Shown: positions 35,534-44,914 of the stretch, piece by piece
Position numbering within the stretch: position 1 is the first letter of the stretch
How the letters are laid out: every line of letters starts with the position of its first letter
From: Lewinellaceae bacterium
GTDB lineage: Bacteria > Bacteroidota > Bacteroidia > Chitinophagales > Saprospiraceae
NCBI GenBank assembly: GCA_020636405.1
Contig: JACJXW010000004.1
Span: 3,894,001 to 3,958,000 of the forward strand
Direction of reading: 5' to 3'
DNA: 64,000 nucleotides
Translations under genes and position numbers: made by a program
Notes under the pieces: model-generated
Seen by the model: only the letters and a program-made list of their open reading frames with translations
What the model was told of the DNA's origin: nothing
Databases searched by the model: none

Positions 35534-35699
35534 CTAGTGCGCCGGGAACGAAATTCTTAAACAATTCTTTGGGCTCTTTTTCGCCCATGCTGCGTTGCTC
35601 CTTCCTTCCGTAGCTTCGGCTATGGGCGGTCGTCGCGCCTTGCCTGGCCAAAAAACAGCCTCAAATTATTGATCAACAACTTCGTTCCCGGCGCACTAG
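35534..35699. mobile_element. MITE-like palindromic element, 166 bp
   Basis: The ends are a perfect 19-base inverted repeat, CTAGTGCGCCGGGAACGAA at 35534-35552 and its complement at 35681-35699. The interior continues as an imperfect palindrome (left TTTGGGCTCTTTTT against right TTTGAGGCTGTTTTTT when reversed) with an inner hairpin GTAGC-TTCG-GCTA-type near 35619-35634 and CGCCCAT/ATGGGCG arms. No coding capacity. The TA within CTAG at both ends would suit an IS630/Tc1-type target, which is inference. Confidence 0.7.
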
Positions 35700-35737
35700 G
35701 GTAGGCAGAATGCAGGCGCGACAAATTTAAACAATTA

Positions 35738-35745
35738 TACTTTTG
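35738..35745 (+). promoter_or_regulatory. Bacteroidota-type -7 box
   Basis: TACTTTTG matches TAnnTTTG, 35 bases before the next ATG and about 40 bases after the end of the palindromic element. No clear -33 element. Confidence 0.5.
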
Positions 35746-35780
35746 CACCCTTATTGACGAAACATTAATACCACATTTTC

Positions 35781-38060
35781 ATGAACAGGATCTCCTTTCT
35801 TTTTCTGTGCTGCTTTCCCTTCTTCCTGCAGGCGCAGGGAAAACTCAATATGTCGTTGCTTGGCCAGTGGGACGAGCCCGGCCTGCCCACCGCCAGCGGT
35901 ATAAAATACAATGACATCTGGGGCTACGCCGATTGTGAAGGCAATGAATATGCTATTGTCGGTTCCGCCCGCTATATTCACTTCTTCGACATCACCGACC
36001 CGACGAATCCGAATGAAGTGGGGCGTTTCGAGGCCAGCACCAATTCTATTTGGCGCGATTTTAAGACCTATGGCCACTATGCATATGCCGTTGCTGACCA
36101 GGGTTCGGACGGCCTTCTGGTCTTCGACCTGAGCGCCCTGCCTGCCTCCGTTTCACTGGTATTTCAAGATAACCAGAATTTCACCCGCTCCCACAACGTG
36201 TTCATTGATGTTCCAACCGGCCGCCTGTACCTCGCGGGGTCCAACGCCATCTTCAATGGAGTTGCCGCCTACAGCCTCACTGAAAATCCGGCGGAACCCA
36301 CTTTCCTGGGAACCCATCCTCTCCCTGGCGGTTATTTTCACGACATTTATGTACGCAACCACCTTGCCTTTTGTTCCCACGGAGGCAACGGCCTATGGGC
36401 TTACGATTTCTCCGACTACGATAATATTCAACCGCTGGGCAACCTGACGTCTTACCCTCAGCAAGGCTACAACCACGCCAGCTGGCTCAATGAAACAGGT
36501 ACGCAACTCATTTTTGCCGATGAGACCCATGGTACCAGCCTGAAACTAGCTGATGTTACAGACCTTAGCAATATTAACATCCTAAGCTTGTTCCGTTCGG
36601 AGCTCCTTGCTCCGGCCGCAACCAACAGTATCCCGCACAATCCTTTCATACGTGGACAATACGCTATCGTCTCGTATTACCACGATGGTGTGCAGGTTTT
36701 CGACCTGTCTAACCCGGATGAAGTAGAACGGGTGGCCTACTACGACACCTACCCTGAAAACCAGAACTATTCCGGATATGAGGGGTGCTGGGGTGTTTAT
36801 CCCTTTTTACCTTCAGGTAACATCATAGCGTCGGATATCACGCATGGCCTTTTCGTTCTTTCGGCGGACAGCATCAGCTTTGAAGCCCCGGCGCCTATCG
36901 ATGCCGGCTTTGAAGTAGCCACCGGTTCTCCTGTTGCCTGCGCCGGCGATACCATTCGGCTGGAAGCCAGCCAAAACGGCCTGAATTACTACGAATGGAT
37001 GCTTAACGGAGAGGTGCTGGCAAGCGGGCCACAATTGGCGGCTACTCAGCCTGGCGCCTATCAGCTGGTGGTAAGCAATGGCGCCTGTACAAAATTCTCT
37101 GAAGTACTACAACTCGATTTCACATCGCCGCCGCAGCCCGAGCTGCCGGCTTCTCCCTTCATCTATTGCGGAGAAGCCCCGCCCGCTCTTTTCACCCCTT
37201 CAACTGGTGACACTTACAACTGGTTCCTCAATGGTGAACCGGTCGAAGGCGCACATGAGCAGGAAATTAATATTTCCGAGGGCGGCATTTACCAGGTCGA
37301 GATCATTGAAAATGGCTGTGGTGCCCTTTCCGATGAGTTGGAGGTAATCCTGGGACAAATGCCGACCCCTTTCCTCAATGTTCTTTTTCCGGACACCTAC
37401 TGCGCCGGTACGGATGTGGTCGACATTGAGGCCAGTGGATCCGGCAATCAGTATTACACTATTTACGAAGAAAACAGTACTGTGGTAGATACATTTATCA
37501 ACAGTTACACCCTGTCCACTTCAGGGATTTACCACATACAGGCCTACACTGAATATTGTTCTATGCCCCTCGAGCCTGCTCTGGAGATAACCTTTAACGA
37601 ACCTGCCATCCCAACGGTAACAGCAGTAGAAAATATACTGACGAGCAGCCCGGGCGCTACTTATCAATGGCTCAATGGCGGCGTTCCGGTTGAAGGGGCA
37701 ACCCAGCAAAGCTTTACCGCCGAAGAAACAGGGCTGTATGCTGTGGAAACGACGGATGCCAACGGTTGTATTGCCCGCTCGGAAGCCGTCCAGGTAGATG
37801 TGAGCAGCGGCCTTAGCCTGCTGGTAGCTAAGGGCCTGCACGCCTATCCCAACCCAGTGGGGGAACAGTTGTTTCTGGAAGCCACTACTCCACCCCAGGC
37901 CTATAGGGTGCTCAATTCCAATGGCAAGGAGATCGCAGGCTGGCGCTCATGGGCACCAGGCCGGCAAATGATAGAAATGAGTTCTTTGCCGTCTGGTATC
38001 TACCTGCTTCAGTTACTATTTGAAGAAGGAGCAGCCAGTTTGCGGATCGCCAAAAAATAA
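35781..38060 (+). CDS. Choice-of-anchor-B (LVIVD-repeat) protein with T9SS domain
   Basis: The protein has 759 residues with signal peptide MNRISFLFLCCFPFFLQAQ. Residues about 25-370 have the repeated LVIVD/beta-propeller pattern of the choice-of-anchor-B family (AIVGSARYIHFFDITDPTNP, GLLVFDLS, SHNVFID, AIVSYYHDGVQVFDLSNP). Residues about 385-680 are several Ig-like (PKD-type) modules marked by YEWMLNGE, YNWFLNGEPVEGA and YQWLNGGVPVEGA. The last 70 residues form a T9SS sorting domain (LHAYPNPVGEQLFLEA...GIYLLQL). It is a surface-exposed or secreted protein of unknown ligand. Its own -7 box lies upstream. Confidence 0.88.
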   Translation: MNRISFLFLCCFPFFLQAQGKLNMSLLGQWDEPGLPTASGIKYNDIWGYADCEGNEYAIVGSARYIHFFDITDPTNPNEVGRFEASTNSIWRDFKTYGHYAYAVADQGSDGLLVFDLSALPASVSLVFQDNQNFTRSHNVFIDVPTGRLYLAGSNAIFNGVAAYSLTENPAEPTFLGTHPLPGGYFHDIYVRNHLAFCSHGGNGLWAYDFSDYDNIQPLGNLTSYPQQGYNHASWLNETGTQLIFADETHGTSLKLADVTDLSNINILSLFRSELLAPAATNSIPHNPFIRGQYAIVSYYHDGVQVFDLSNPDEVERVAYYDTYPENQNYSGYEGCWGVYPFLPSGNIIASDITHGLFVLSADSISFEAPAPIDAGFEVATGSPVACAGDTIRLEASQNGLNYYEWMLNGEVLASGPQLAATQPGAYQLVVSNGACTKFSEVLQLDFTSPPQPELPASPFIYCGEAPPALFTPSTGDTYNWFLNGEPVEGAHEQEINISEGGIYQVEIIENGCGALSDELEVILGQMPTPFLNVLFPDTYCAGTDVVDIEASGSGNQYYTIYEENSTVVDTFINSYTLSTSGIYHIQAYTEYCSMPLEPALEITFNEPAIPTVTAVENILTSSPGATYQWLNGGVPVEGATQQSFTAEETGLYAVETTDANGCIARSEAVQVDVSSGLSLLVAKGLHAYPNPVGEQLFLEATTPPQAYRVLNSNGKEIAGWRSWAPGRQMIEMSSLPSGIYLLQLLFEEGAASLRIAKK

Positions 38061-38071
38061 GAATGTTCATG

Positions 38072-38130
38072 GTTACCGGGCCAGGGCCTTCCCTGTTTGG
38101 CATGTCATCCGGGATATCCGGCCCGGTAAC
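38072..38130 (+). terminator. Stem-loop after choice-of-anchor-B gene
   Basis: Perfect 11-base stem GTTACCGGGCC (38072-38082) with 38120-38130; the 37-base loop holds smaller stems. Two T-rich bases follow only, so it is not a textbook terminator. Confidence 0.55.
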
Positions 38131-38299
38131 TTTACAAGCACTGACAAAGGTCATTTTGAAGTTACCCAAAAATTATTTCCTTTGGCATCACAGAATTAAT
38201 GGTAACTGTGATATTCATTCATTTGTAAATAGATTTGCCAAACAGCTTACCACTTCGAAATAATTTTTATTTAAAATAGGCAAAATGGTTTTCAAAGAA

Positions 38300-38307
38300 T
38301 ATATTTG
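38300..38307 (+). promoter_or_regulatory. Bacteroidota-type -7 box for the SusC operon
   Basis: TATATTTG, a perfect TAnnTTTG match, 186 bases before the SusC ATG. Immediately followed by a 6-bp hairpin. Confidence 0.5.
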
Positions 38308-38493
38308 CCCTATGTTTAGGGCACTTTTGCATTAAGCACCTCCATAGTCTATTACTCAGTACCTGTATTTTTCACAATATCAACATCTTACGCCTATTCT
38401 TTCAAGCTATTCCTTAGTGTAATCAGCATACTAAGGCTTAAATGGTATCGTCTTACCATAACAAACAAAAACTAAATTTAAACTGTAGCTCTT

Positions 38494-41400
38494 ATGAAAA
38501 ATTTTCTACGCTTTATCGTAGCTCTAACAGCGGTGCTAGCCCTGGCCAACCAGGCCTTGGCGCAGGGCACCGTCAAGGGGACGGCGACAGATGAGAATGG
38601 GGAAGCCCTGATCGGCGCTACTATTCTGTTGGTTGGAACCAGTAAAGGGACAGCCACTGATTTTGATGGAAATTACGTACTCGAGAACGTCCCGGCCGGG
38701 CAGCAGCAGTTGCGTGCCTCTTACACCGGATATTCCGACCTGGTCCAAACCGTCACCGTTGTGGACGGAAAGGAAGTGGTTCTGGACTTCCGGCTCGGAG
38801 AAGATGTAGAGGTCCTGGAGGAGGTTGTAGTTATCGGATATGGTACCGCCCGTAAAGAGGACGCTACCGGCGTTGTGGCCAAAATAACCGACAAAGACTT
38901 CAACAAGGGGGCTATCGTATCCCCGGAAAGCCTTATGGCAGGCAAGGTTGCCGGGGTACAGATCACCAGCAACAGCGGCGCACCGGGGGAAGGCACTAAA
39001 GTGCGTATCCGGGGCGGTACTTCCATCAACGCCAGCAATGAACCCTTGTACGTGATCGACGGGGTGCCCATTGACAACGAAGGCTTTGCCGGCGGCCGTA
39101 ACCCGCTGAATTTCCTCAACCCGAGCGATATCGAGTCCTTCACCGTGTTGAAAGATGCCTCCGCCACAGCCATCTACGGCTCCCGTGGCGCCAACGGGGT
39201 CATCATCATTACCACTAAAAAGGGGAAATCCGGCAGCCGCCCGCGGGTTAACTATGAAGGATACTACACGGTTAATGAGATCGCCAGCGACCCTCAGGTG
39301 CTGGATGCCACCGCATTCCGTGATGTAGTTACGTTCATAGCTCCTGCCCGCCTGGAACAACTGGGCAGCTCCAATACCAACTGGTTTGATGAAATGCTCC
39401 GCACAGCCAAGGGGCAGAACCACTCGCTGAGCATGACCGGGGGCGCCGAGAACATGGGCTACCGCCTTTCTGCCGGCTACCAAAACCTGGAAGGTATTAT
39501 CCGGGGCTCGGAAACCGAGCGCCTCAGCTTCAGCGCCAATTACAACCACAGCCTCTTTGAAGGCCGCCTGAACATCAATACCAATATCCGGGGAGCACAG
39601 ACTCAGGACCTCTTCGACCCGGGCATCGGCGCAGCGTGGGATTTTGACCCTACCCAGCCGGTTCGCGACCCCAACAACGTCGCATTCGGAGGGTTCTTTG
39701 AATACGGAAACGCCCTGGCGCCCCGCAACCCGGTCTCCGGAGTCGAGCAGCGTGAAAATGCCGGGCAGGCCTTCCGGAGTATCGGTAATATTGAACTGGA
39801 ATACAAATTTGATGATTTTGTGCCCGGGCTGAGCTTTAAAACCAACCTCGGCTACGATGTCAACAAGGGCGAAAGAACAGAATTCGAGCCGAGTACATAC
39901 ACCAATACGCAGGTGTCTAACTTCAACGGCCGGATCAAGATCGAGAACTATACGCGTACCAACTACTTGTTGGACGCCTACCTGAATTATAAAAAGAACC
40001 TGGGTGAGCTGCACCGCCTCGACCTCATCGCCGGCTATTCTTACCAGGATTTCAACGAAGAATACCCGCTTTTCGAAGGGCAGGGTTTGTCGACCGACGC
40101 TTTCGGCGCCAACCGCCCCGACCTGGCTGAGGATGTATTTCCCCAGAACACGATCTGGGAAAACCGCCTGATCTCTTTCTTCGGCCGGGTGAACTACAAC
40201 TTTGACGAGCGTTACCTGTTCACCTTCACCCTGCGCCGCGACGGGTCCACCCGCTTTGGGCCGGAAGACCGCTGGGGCCTTTTCCCTTCCGCTGCCTTTG
40301 CCTGGCGGATTCTGGAGGAGGACTTTGCCAGTGGCCTGAGAGGGGTATTCTCCGACCTTAAACTTCGACTGGGTTATGGCGTTACCGGTACCGAGTCTAT
40401 CGGCGATTACCGCTACCTTCCCAAGTACAGCTTTAGCGACTCCCGGGCACAATATCAGATCGGCACCGCTGCGGACGGCACTCCGATATTCGTCACCACT
40501 GCCCGCCCCGACCCCTACGATGCCGGCTTGAAGTGGGAAGAAACCTCTTCTTACAACGTAGGCCTTGACTTCGGTTTCTCCAACGGCCGGATCAACGGTT
40601 CTGTCGAATATTACTACAAGAACACTCAGGACCTGCTGTTCGAGGTAGATATTGCTGCCGGCACCAATTTGTCAGACCGCGTTCTGACGAACATCGGCGA
40701 GCTGGACAACCAGGGCGTAGAACTGACGCTGAACGGAGTAGTACTGAACCGGCCCGGGCTCTCCTGGGACCTGAGCGGTAACATCGCCTATAACATCAAC
40801 GAAGTGAAAGCGATCAGCAATATTGGAGGTTCCGGTATTCTGGCCGGCGACATTTCCGGGGGTGTGGGCAGTAAAGTCCAGATCATACAGGTGGGCCAGA
40901 CGGTCAACTCCTTCTATCTATACGAACACAAGCTCGGCCCCGACGGCCTTCCTTTATCGGACTATATCGACCATGATGACGACGGGCTGACCGCCGCCGA
41001 TGACGAAGACCTCGATGACATCTACGTGGACCAGAATGGCGACGGTATCATCAACGAAGATGACCGCCGCATTTTTAACGCTCCGGCGCCAGACCTGATC
41101 TACGGCCTGACTTCCAACCTGGGTTTCAAAGGTTTTGACCTTTCCTTTACCCTGCGTGGCGCTGCCGGCAACTACGTGTACAACAACAACGCTTCTGAGA
41201 AAGGCGTCTATCGCCGGGTACAGGGCGTCGGTATCGGAAATGACCGGTACTTCATGAACAACGTCCATCAGTCCGTGTTGAAAACAGGCTTCCGGACCGA
41301 GCAGTTGTTCTCTGATTATTACGTAGAGGATGCTTCCTTCCTCAGGCTGGACAATATCACGCTGGGCTACACTTTCCAGCCCAACAAAGGGTTATCCAGC

Positions 41401-41541
41401 CTCCGCCTCTACGCTACGGCCCAGAACTTGTTTGTCCTGACTGAATACAGCGGGCTGGACCCCGAAGTAGACAATGGCATTGACCGGGCGCCCTACCCGC
41501 GCCCCCGCGGATTCATATTTGGGCTTAGCCTTGGATTTTAA
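38494..41541 (+). CDS. SusC/RagA-family TonB-dependent outer membrane receptor
   Basis: The protein has 1015 residues. Signal peptide (MKNFLRFIVALTAVLALANQALA), then a carboxypeptidase-regulatory-like beta domain (about 25-105, VKGTATDENGEALIGATILLVGTSKGTATDFDGNY), the TonB-contact segment VVVIGYGTARKED, a plug domain with RIRGGTSINASNEPLYVIDGVPID, SIYGSRGANGVIIITTKKGK-type end, and a 22-strand barrel ending in an aromatic residue (IFGLSLGF). It imports oligosaccharides across the outer membrane together with SusD, encoded 27 bases downstream, powered by TonB-ExbBD elsewhere. Confidence 0.97.
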   Translation: MKNFLRFIVALTAVLALANQALAQGTVKGTATDENGEALIGATILLVGTSKGTATDFDGNYVLENVPAGQQQLRASYTGYSDLVQTVTVVDGKEVVLDFRLGEDVEVLEEVVVIGYGTARKEDATGVVAKITDKDFNKGAIVSPESLMAGKVAGVQITSNSGAPGEGTKVRIRGGTSINASNEPLYVIDGVPIDNEGFAGGRNPLNFLNPSDIESFTVLKDASATAIYGSRGANGVIIITTKKGKSGSRPRVNYEGYYTVNEIASDPQVLDATAFRDVVTFIAPARLEQLGSSNTNWFDEMLRTAKGQNHSLSMTGGAENMGYRLSAGYQNLEGIIRGSETERLSFSANYNHSLFEGRLNINTNIRGAQTQDLFDPGIGAAWDFDPTQPVRDPNNVAFGGFFEYGNALAPRNPVSGVEQRENAGQAFRSIGNIELEYKFDDFVPGLSFKTNLGYDVNKGERTEFEPSTYTNTQVSNFNGRIKIENYTRTNYLLDAYLNYKKNLGELHRLDLIAGYSYQDFNEEYPLFEGQGLSTDAFGANRPDLAEDVFPQNTIWENRLISFFGRVNYNFDERYLFTFTLRRDGSTRFGPEDRWGLFPSAAFAWRILEEDFASGLRGVFSDLKLRLGYGVTGTESIGDYRYLPKYSFSDSRAQYQIGTAADGTPIFVTTARPDPYDAGLKWEETSSYNVGLDFGFSNGRINGSVEYYYKNTQDLLFEVDIAAGTNLSDRVLTNIGELDNQGVELTLNGVVLNRPGLSWDLSGNIAYNINEVKAISNIGGSGILAGDISGGVGSKVQIIQVGQTVNSFYLYEHKLGPDGLPLSDYIDHDDDGLTAADDEDLDDIYVDQNGDGIINEDDRRIFNAPAPDLIYGLTSNLGFKGFDLSFTLRGAAGNYVYNNNASEKGVYRRVQGVGIGNDRYFMNNVHQSVLKTGFRTEQLFSDYYVEDASFLRLDNITLGYTFQPNKGLSSLRLYATAQNLFVLTEYSGLDPEVDNGIDRAPYPRPRGFIFGLSLGF

Positions 41542-41568
41542 TCTCTAGCATCAAAAAAAAGAAGATCC

Positions 41569-43143
41569 ATGAAAAAGATCGTTAATATATCTCTGATTTT
41601 CATCCTGGTGGTGCTATCGGCGTGCACCGACCTGGACCTAACACCACAGAACGACCTGACCCCAGACGTTTTCTTTACGGAGGATGATGCTTACGAGCGC
41701 TTCCTCACCCGTATCTACGCCGGCCTGGCCGTAACCGGCCAGCAAGGCCCTGCCGGCAATGCCGATATTAAAAGCCTGGACGAGGGGTTCTCTCAATATC
41801 TGCGCCAGTACTGGCAATTGCAGGAGCTGCCGACCGACGAGGCCATCATCGCCTGGAACGACGATGGATTGCCCGACCTGAGCAACCACACCTGGAGTAG
41901 CTCCAACCAGTTTGTCCGGGCCATTTACTACCGGATTTTCTTCCAGGTTTCTCTGGCCAATGAGTTCCTGCGGGAATCTACCGATGACAAGCTGGATAGC
42001 CGGGGCGTCAGTGAAGAAGTAAAGGCGGAGATGCCCGCGTTCCGGGCCGAGGCCCGCTTCCTCCGTGCGCTGAGCTACTGGCATGGTATCGACCTGTTCG
42101 GGAATATTCCGTTCTATACCGAAGAGCAAGCCATTGGCGGCAGCGCGCCCCGGCAGGCGGGCCGCGAAGAGGTATTTAATTTCCTCATCAGTGAGTTGCA
42201 GGAGATCGAAGCAGATATGGTTGCACCCGGCGCCAACAGATACGGACGCGCTGACCGTGCCGCAGTCTGGATGTTGCAGGCTAAGTTGTTCCTCAACGGT
42301 GAGGTGTACACCGGTAAGCCCTACTTTACAGAGTGCATAGCGGCTTGCAACAAGGTCATTTCCTCCGGCGCCTACAGCCTGCAGGAAACGTACCAGCACC
42401 TCTTCCTGGCCGACAACCACCTGTCGCCCGAGGTCATCTTTTCCATTAACTTTGACGGCAATTCCACCCAGACCTTTGGAGGAACGACCTATCTGGTACA
42501 CGCCGCCATTGGTGGCAATATGGATGCGGCGAATTATGGGGTGAACAACGGCTGGGGCGGCCTACGCACCACCAGCGCCCTGGTCGACCTGTTCCCGGAT
42601 GAAACCGGCGGTATTGATGAGCGCGCCATTTTCTACACCGAAGGGCAGACCAAGGCTATCGAATCGGTCGGCGAATTCACCAACGGTTACGCGGTGCCCA
42701 AGTATCAGAATGTAACTTCGGAAGGCGCCCCCGGTAGTGACCTCACCTTTGCTGATACCGACTATCCGGTATTCCGCCTGGCAGATGCCTATCTGATGTA
42801 CGCTGAAGCCGTCCTGCGCGGCGGCCAGGGGGGCGATGCCGCCACTGCCGTGGGGTATGTTAACCAGTTGCGGCAGCGCGCCTACAATGGCTCCACCGGC
42901 AACATTTCGGCAGATGGGCTGACCCTCGATTTCATTCTGGACGAACGCGCCCGCGAGCTCTACTGGGAAGGGCATCGGCGTCAGGACCTGGTTCGCTACA
43001 ACCTCTTTACGGAAAATGGCGTCTGGCCCTGGAAAGGCGGCACGCAAGAAGGCAAACCAACGGCCGCTTTCCGCAATCTCTATCCCATACCGGCCAACGA
43101 TTTGCTGGCTAACCCTAACCTGGAACAAAACCCAGGCTACTAA
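41569..43143 (+). CDS. SusD/RagB-family nutrient-binding lipoprotein
   Basis: The protein has 524 residues with lipoprotein signal (FILVVLSAC, Cys19). SusD fold: tetratricopeptide-like helices in the N-terminal half (AYERFLTRIYAGLA, AEARFLRALSYWHGIDLFGNIPF) and the C-terminal SusD region with PVFRLADAYLMYAEAVLRGG, FILDERARELYWEGHRRQDLVRY and the ending YPIPANDLLANPNLEQNPGY. It caps the SusC barrel as a lid and binds the carbohydrate outside the cell. Second gene of the susCDE unit. Confidence 0.96.
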   Translation: MKKIVNISLIFILVVLSACTDLDLTPQNDLTPDVFFTEDDAYERFLTRIYAGLAVTGQQGPAGNADIKSLDEGFSQYLRQYWQLQELPTDEAIIAWNDDGLPDLSNHTWSSSNQFVRAIYYRIFFQVSLANEFLRESTDDKLDSRGVSEEVKAEMPAFRAEARFLRALSYWHGIDLFGNIPFYTEEQAIGGSAPRQAGREEVFNFLISELQEIEADMVAPGANRYGRADRAAVWMLQAKLFLNGEVYTGKPYFTECIAACNKVISSGAYSLQETYQHLFLADNHLSPEVIFSINFDGNSTQTFGGTTYLVHAAIGGNMDAANYGVNNGWGGLRTTSALVDLFPDETGGIDERAIFYTEGQTKAIESVGEFTNGYAVPKYQNVTSEGAPGSDLTFADTDYPVFRLADAYLMYAEAVLRGGQGGDAATAVGYVNQLRQRAYNGSTGNISADGLTLDFILDERARELYWEGHRRQDLVRYNLFTENGVWPWKGGTQEGKPTAAFRNLYPIPANDLLANPNLEQNPGY

Positions 43144-43217
43144 AATAATTCGGGCATGAAGCTGCTCCAACGCTTCATGCCCCAACAAATTTTATGAGTT
43201 TTAAACTTATTCAAGAC

Positions 43218-44822
43218 ATGAAAAGGACCATCAAAATAATAACTCTATTCATCGGCCTGGCAGCACTGGTATTTTCCTGCACCAAAGAGGAGATCGATGT
43301 AGCTGCGCTGACCGACTTTCCTCCCGGTATCGTAACGGTATCACCAGCCAATAATGCCAAGGTTGTCATTGGCAACTTTGACATCAAAGTGGGGTTTGCC
43401 GATGGGCAGAGCTCTCCCCTGTCTACCGCTACCGTTTCTCTGGCCGACGATTTCGGAAACCAACTCACCTCTGTGACCAAGGCTCTTTCCGGCACCCTGG
43501 ACTCCCTGGTCATCCCCGGCAGTGAATTCGGAGCCGAGCTCCTGGGCCCTGGCATTTACAACCTGAACATCAGCGTGACGGACAGCAAAGGCCAGGAGAC
43601 AACCCGGGATACCAAGTTCGAGATCTCCCTGCTTCCCTTCGCCGCCAACAACAACGAGATGTACATCGCCGGCGGCTTCAACGGCTGGGGCGCTGATCAA
43701 ATGACGCTGGTGTCCGACTACACCTGGGAAATTATCGTTGACCTTCAGGGTGGAGAATATAAGCTAAAAAATACGCCGGATTGGACCGACGAGGACTGGG
43801 GCGATTCCAACTGTGACGGCGTCATGGAAGTCACTACCGGTGGCGGCCCGAACACCCCGGGAGGATGCGCTCCCAGCGGCGAGGTAAGGTTCCGGTTTAA
43901 CGACCAAACCCTTGCCTATACCATCCTGCCGCTCGTCGAATTTGAAACCAACATCAGCGGCCTGTATCTGCTGGGCACCTTCAACGAATTTTCCGGGGAT
44001 GAATATGCCTTTAGCCTCGTAGCCGACAACACCTGGGAACTACCGGAGATCCGCCTGGCTCCGGGCGACAAGTACAAGTTTGCCGAATACTCGAGCTTCA
44101 TGGGCCGCAACTGGGGCGATGATGAAGGAGACGGCGTTGCCGAGGAATTCGGCGCCAATATCGAATTCACTATGTCCGATGCTGTCTACAAAGTCATTTT
44201 CAATGATAAGACGCTCGAGTACAGCTTCGAATTCGTAAGAGGCCTCTTCCCTGACCAGCTCTTCCTGGTGGGAGGCCTGGCTGCCCACGGCGCCTGGACA
44301 CCCGGTTCCTCCATCCCGTTCATGAAAGTGAGCGACGGCGTCTTTGAGATCTACGCTCCGCTGGAAGCCGGCACCGGCTTCAAATTCCTCCAGGTTCAGG
44401 ACTGGGCCGGCGACTGGGGCGAGGACCCGAACAATCCAGGAACCATCATTCAGGATGGCGAACGGGATGTTACGGTCACTGAAAGTGGCTTCTACCTCAT
44501 TCGCATCGATTTCAGCGATAAGGGAATTGCCCTGACAAAAACCGATTGGGGGCTGATCGGAAGTTCCACTCCCGGCGGATGGGACAACGATACCAATATG
44601 ACCTTCCAGAACGATTTCGAATGGACCATCACTATTGACCTGGTAGCCGGTGCGATCAAGTTCCGCGCCAACGATAACTGGGACATCAACTTTGGTGATA
44701 ATGACGCTGACGGCTCACTGGAAGGAGGAGGATCCGACATCATGGTTGACGAAGACGGCAACTATACGGTAACCATGAAGTTGTATCCGGACGGATACAC
44801 TTATGACCTGATCAAAAACTGA
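43218..44822 (+). CDS. SusE/SusF-like surface glycan-binding lipoprotein
   Basis: The protein has 534 residues from the ATG at 43218 (an upstream in-frame ATG would bury the signal). Lipobox ALVFSC, Cys21. The first domain (about 35-138) is Ig-like. Four similar carbohydrate-binding modules follow, each with a GxFNxWG-type start and a WG(D/E)D stretch: about 148-245, 250-345, 350-440 and 445-534. This is the layout of SusE/SusF, which bind starch or related alpha-glucans on the cell surface. It lacks any catalytic domain. Third gene of the unit, followed by a strong terminator. Confidence 0.9.
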   Translation: MKRTIKIITLFIGLAALVFSCTKEEIDVAALTDFPPGIVTVSPANNAKVVIGNFDIKVGFADGQSSPLSTATVSLADDFGNQLTSVTKALSGTLDSLVIPGSEFGAELLGPGIYNLNISVTDSKGQETTRDTKFEISLLPFAANNNEMYIAGGFNGWGADQMTLVSDYTWEIIVDLQGGEYKLKNTPDWTDEDWGDSNCDGVMEVTTGGGPNTPGGCAPSGEVRFRFNDQTLAYTILPLVEFETNISGLYLLGTFNEFSGDEYAFSLVADNTWELPEIRLAPGDKYKFAEYSSFMGRNWGDDEGDGVAEEFGANIEFTMSDAVYKVIFNDKTLEYSFEFVRGLFPDQLFLVGGLAAHGAWTPGSSIPFMKVSDGVFEIYAPLEAGTGFKFLQVQDWAGDWGEDPNNPGTIIQDGERDVTVTESGFYLIRIDFSDKGIALTKTDWGLIGSSTPGGWDNDTNMTFQNDFEWTITIDLVAGAIKFRANDNWDINFGDNDADGSLEGGGSDIMVDEDGNYTVTMKLYPDGYTYDLIKN

Positions 44823-44848
44823 TCAGCGGGCATTAACTGCCACTGCCA

Positions 44849-44904
44849 CTTTTAAAAGGAAAGGGCAGTTCCGGGTTTCCGGAACTGCCCTTTCCTTTTA
44901 AAGG
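44849..44904. terminator. Bidirectional terminator with 24-base perfect stem
   Basis: 44851-44874 pairs perfectly with 44879-44902, loop GTTT; two more pairs (one G-U) extend it. It lies between the convergent SusE-like and lipoprotein genes. Confidence 0.8.
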
Positions 44905-44914
44905 ATACCCTGCA

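Larger units (their letters stand above)
38061..38493 (+). other. Leader region upstream of SusC
   Basis: 433 bases. It contains the terminator of the preceding gene (38072-38130), a promoter -7 box (38300-38307), a hairpin directly at the expected transcription start (GCCCTA-TGTT-TAGGGC, 38307-38322), and another inverted repeat CCTTAGT/ACTAAGG (38412-38418 with 38430-38436). The predicted leader is about 180 bases, long for a simple gene. No coding frame. Confidence 0.55.

Noticed and set aside
38536..40452. 638-codon minus-strand frame
   Set aside because: Shadow of the SusC gene; the SusC reading has signal peptide, plug and barrel features.
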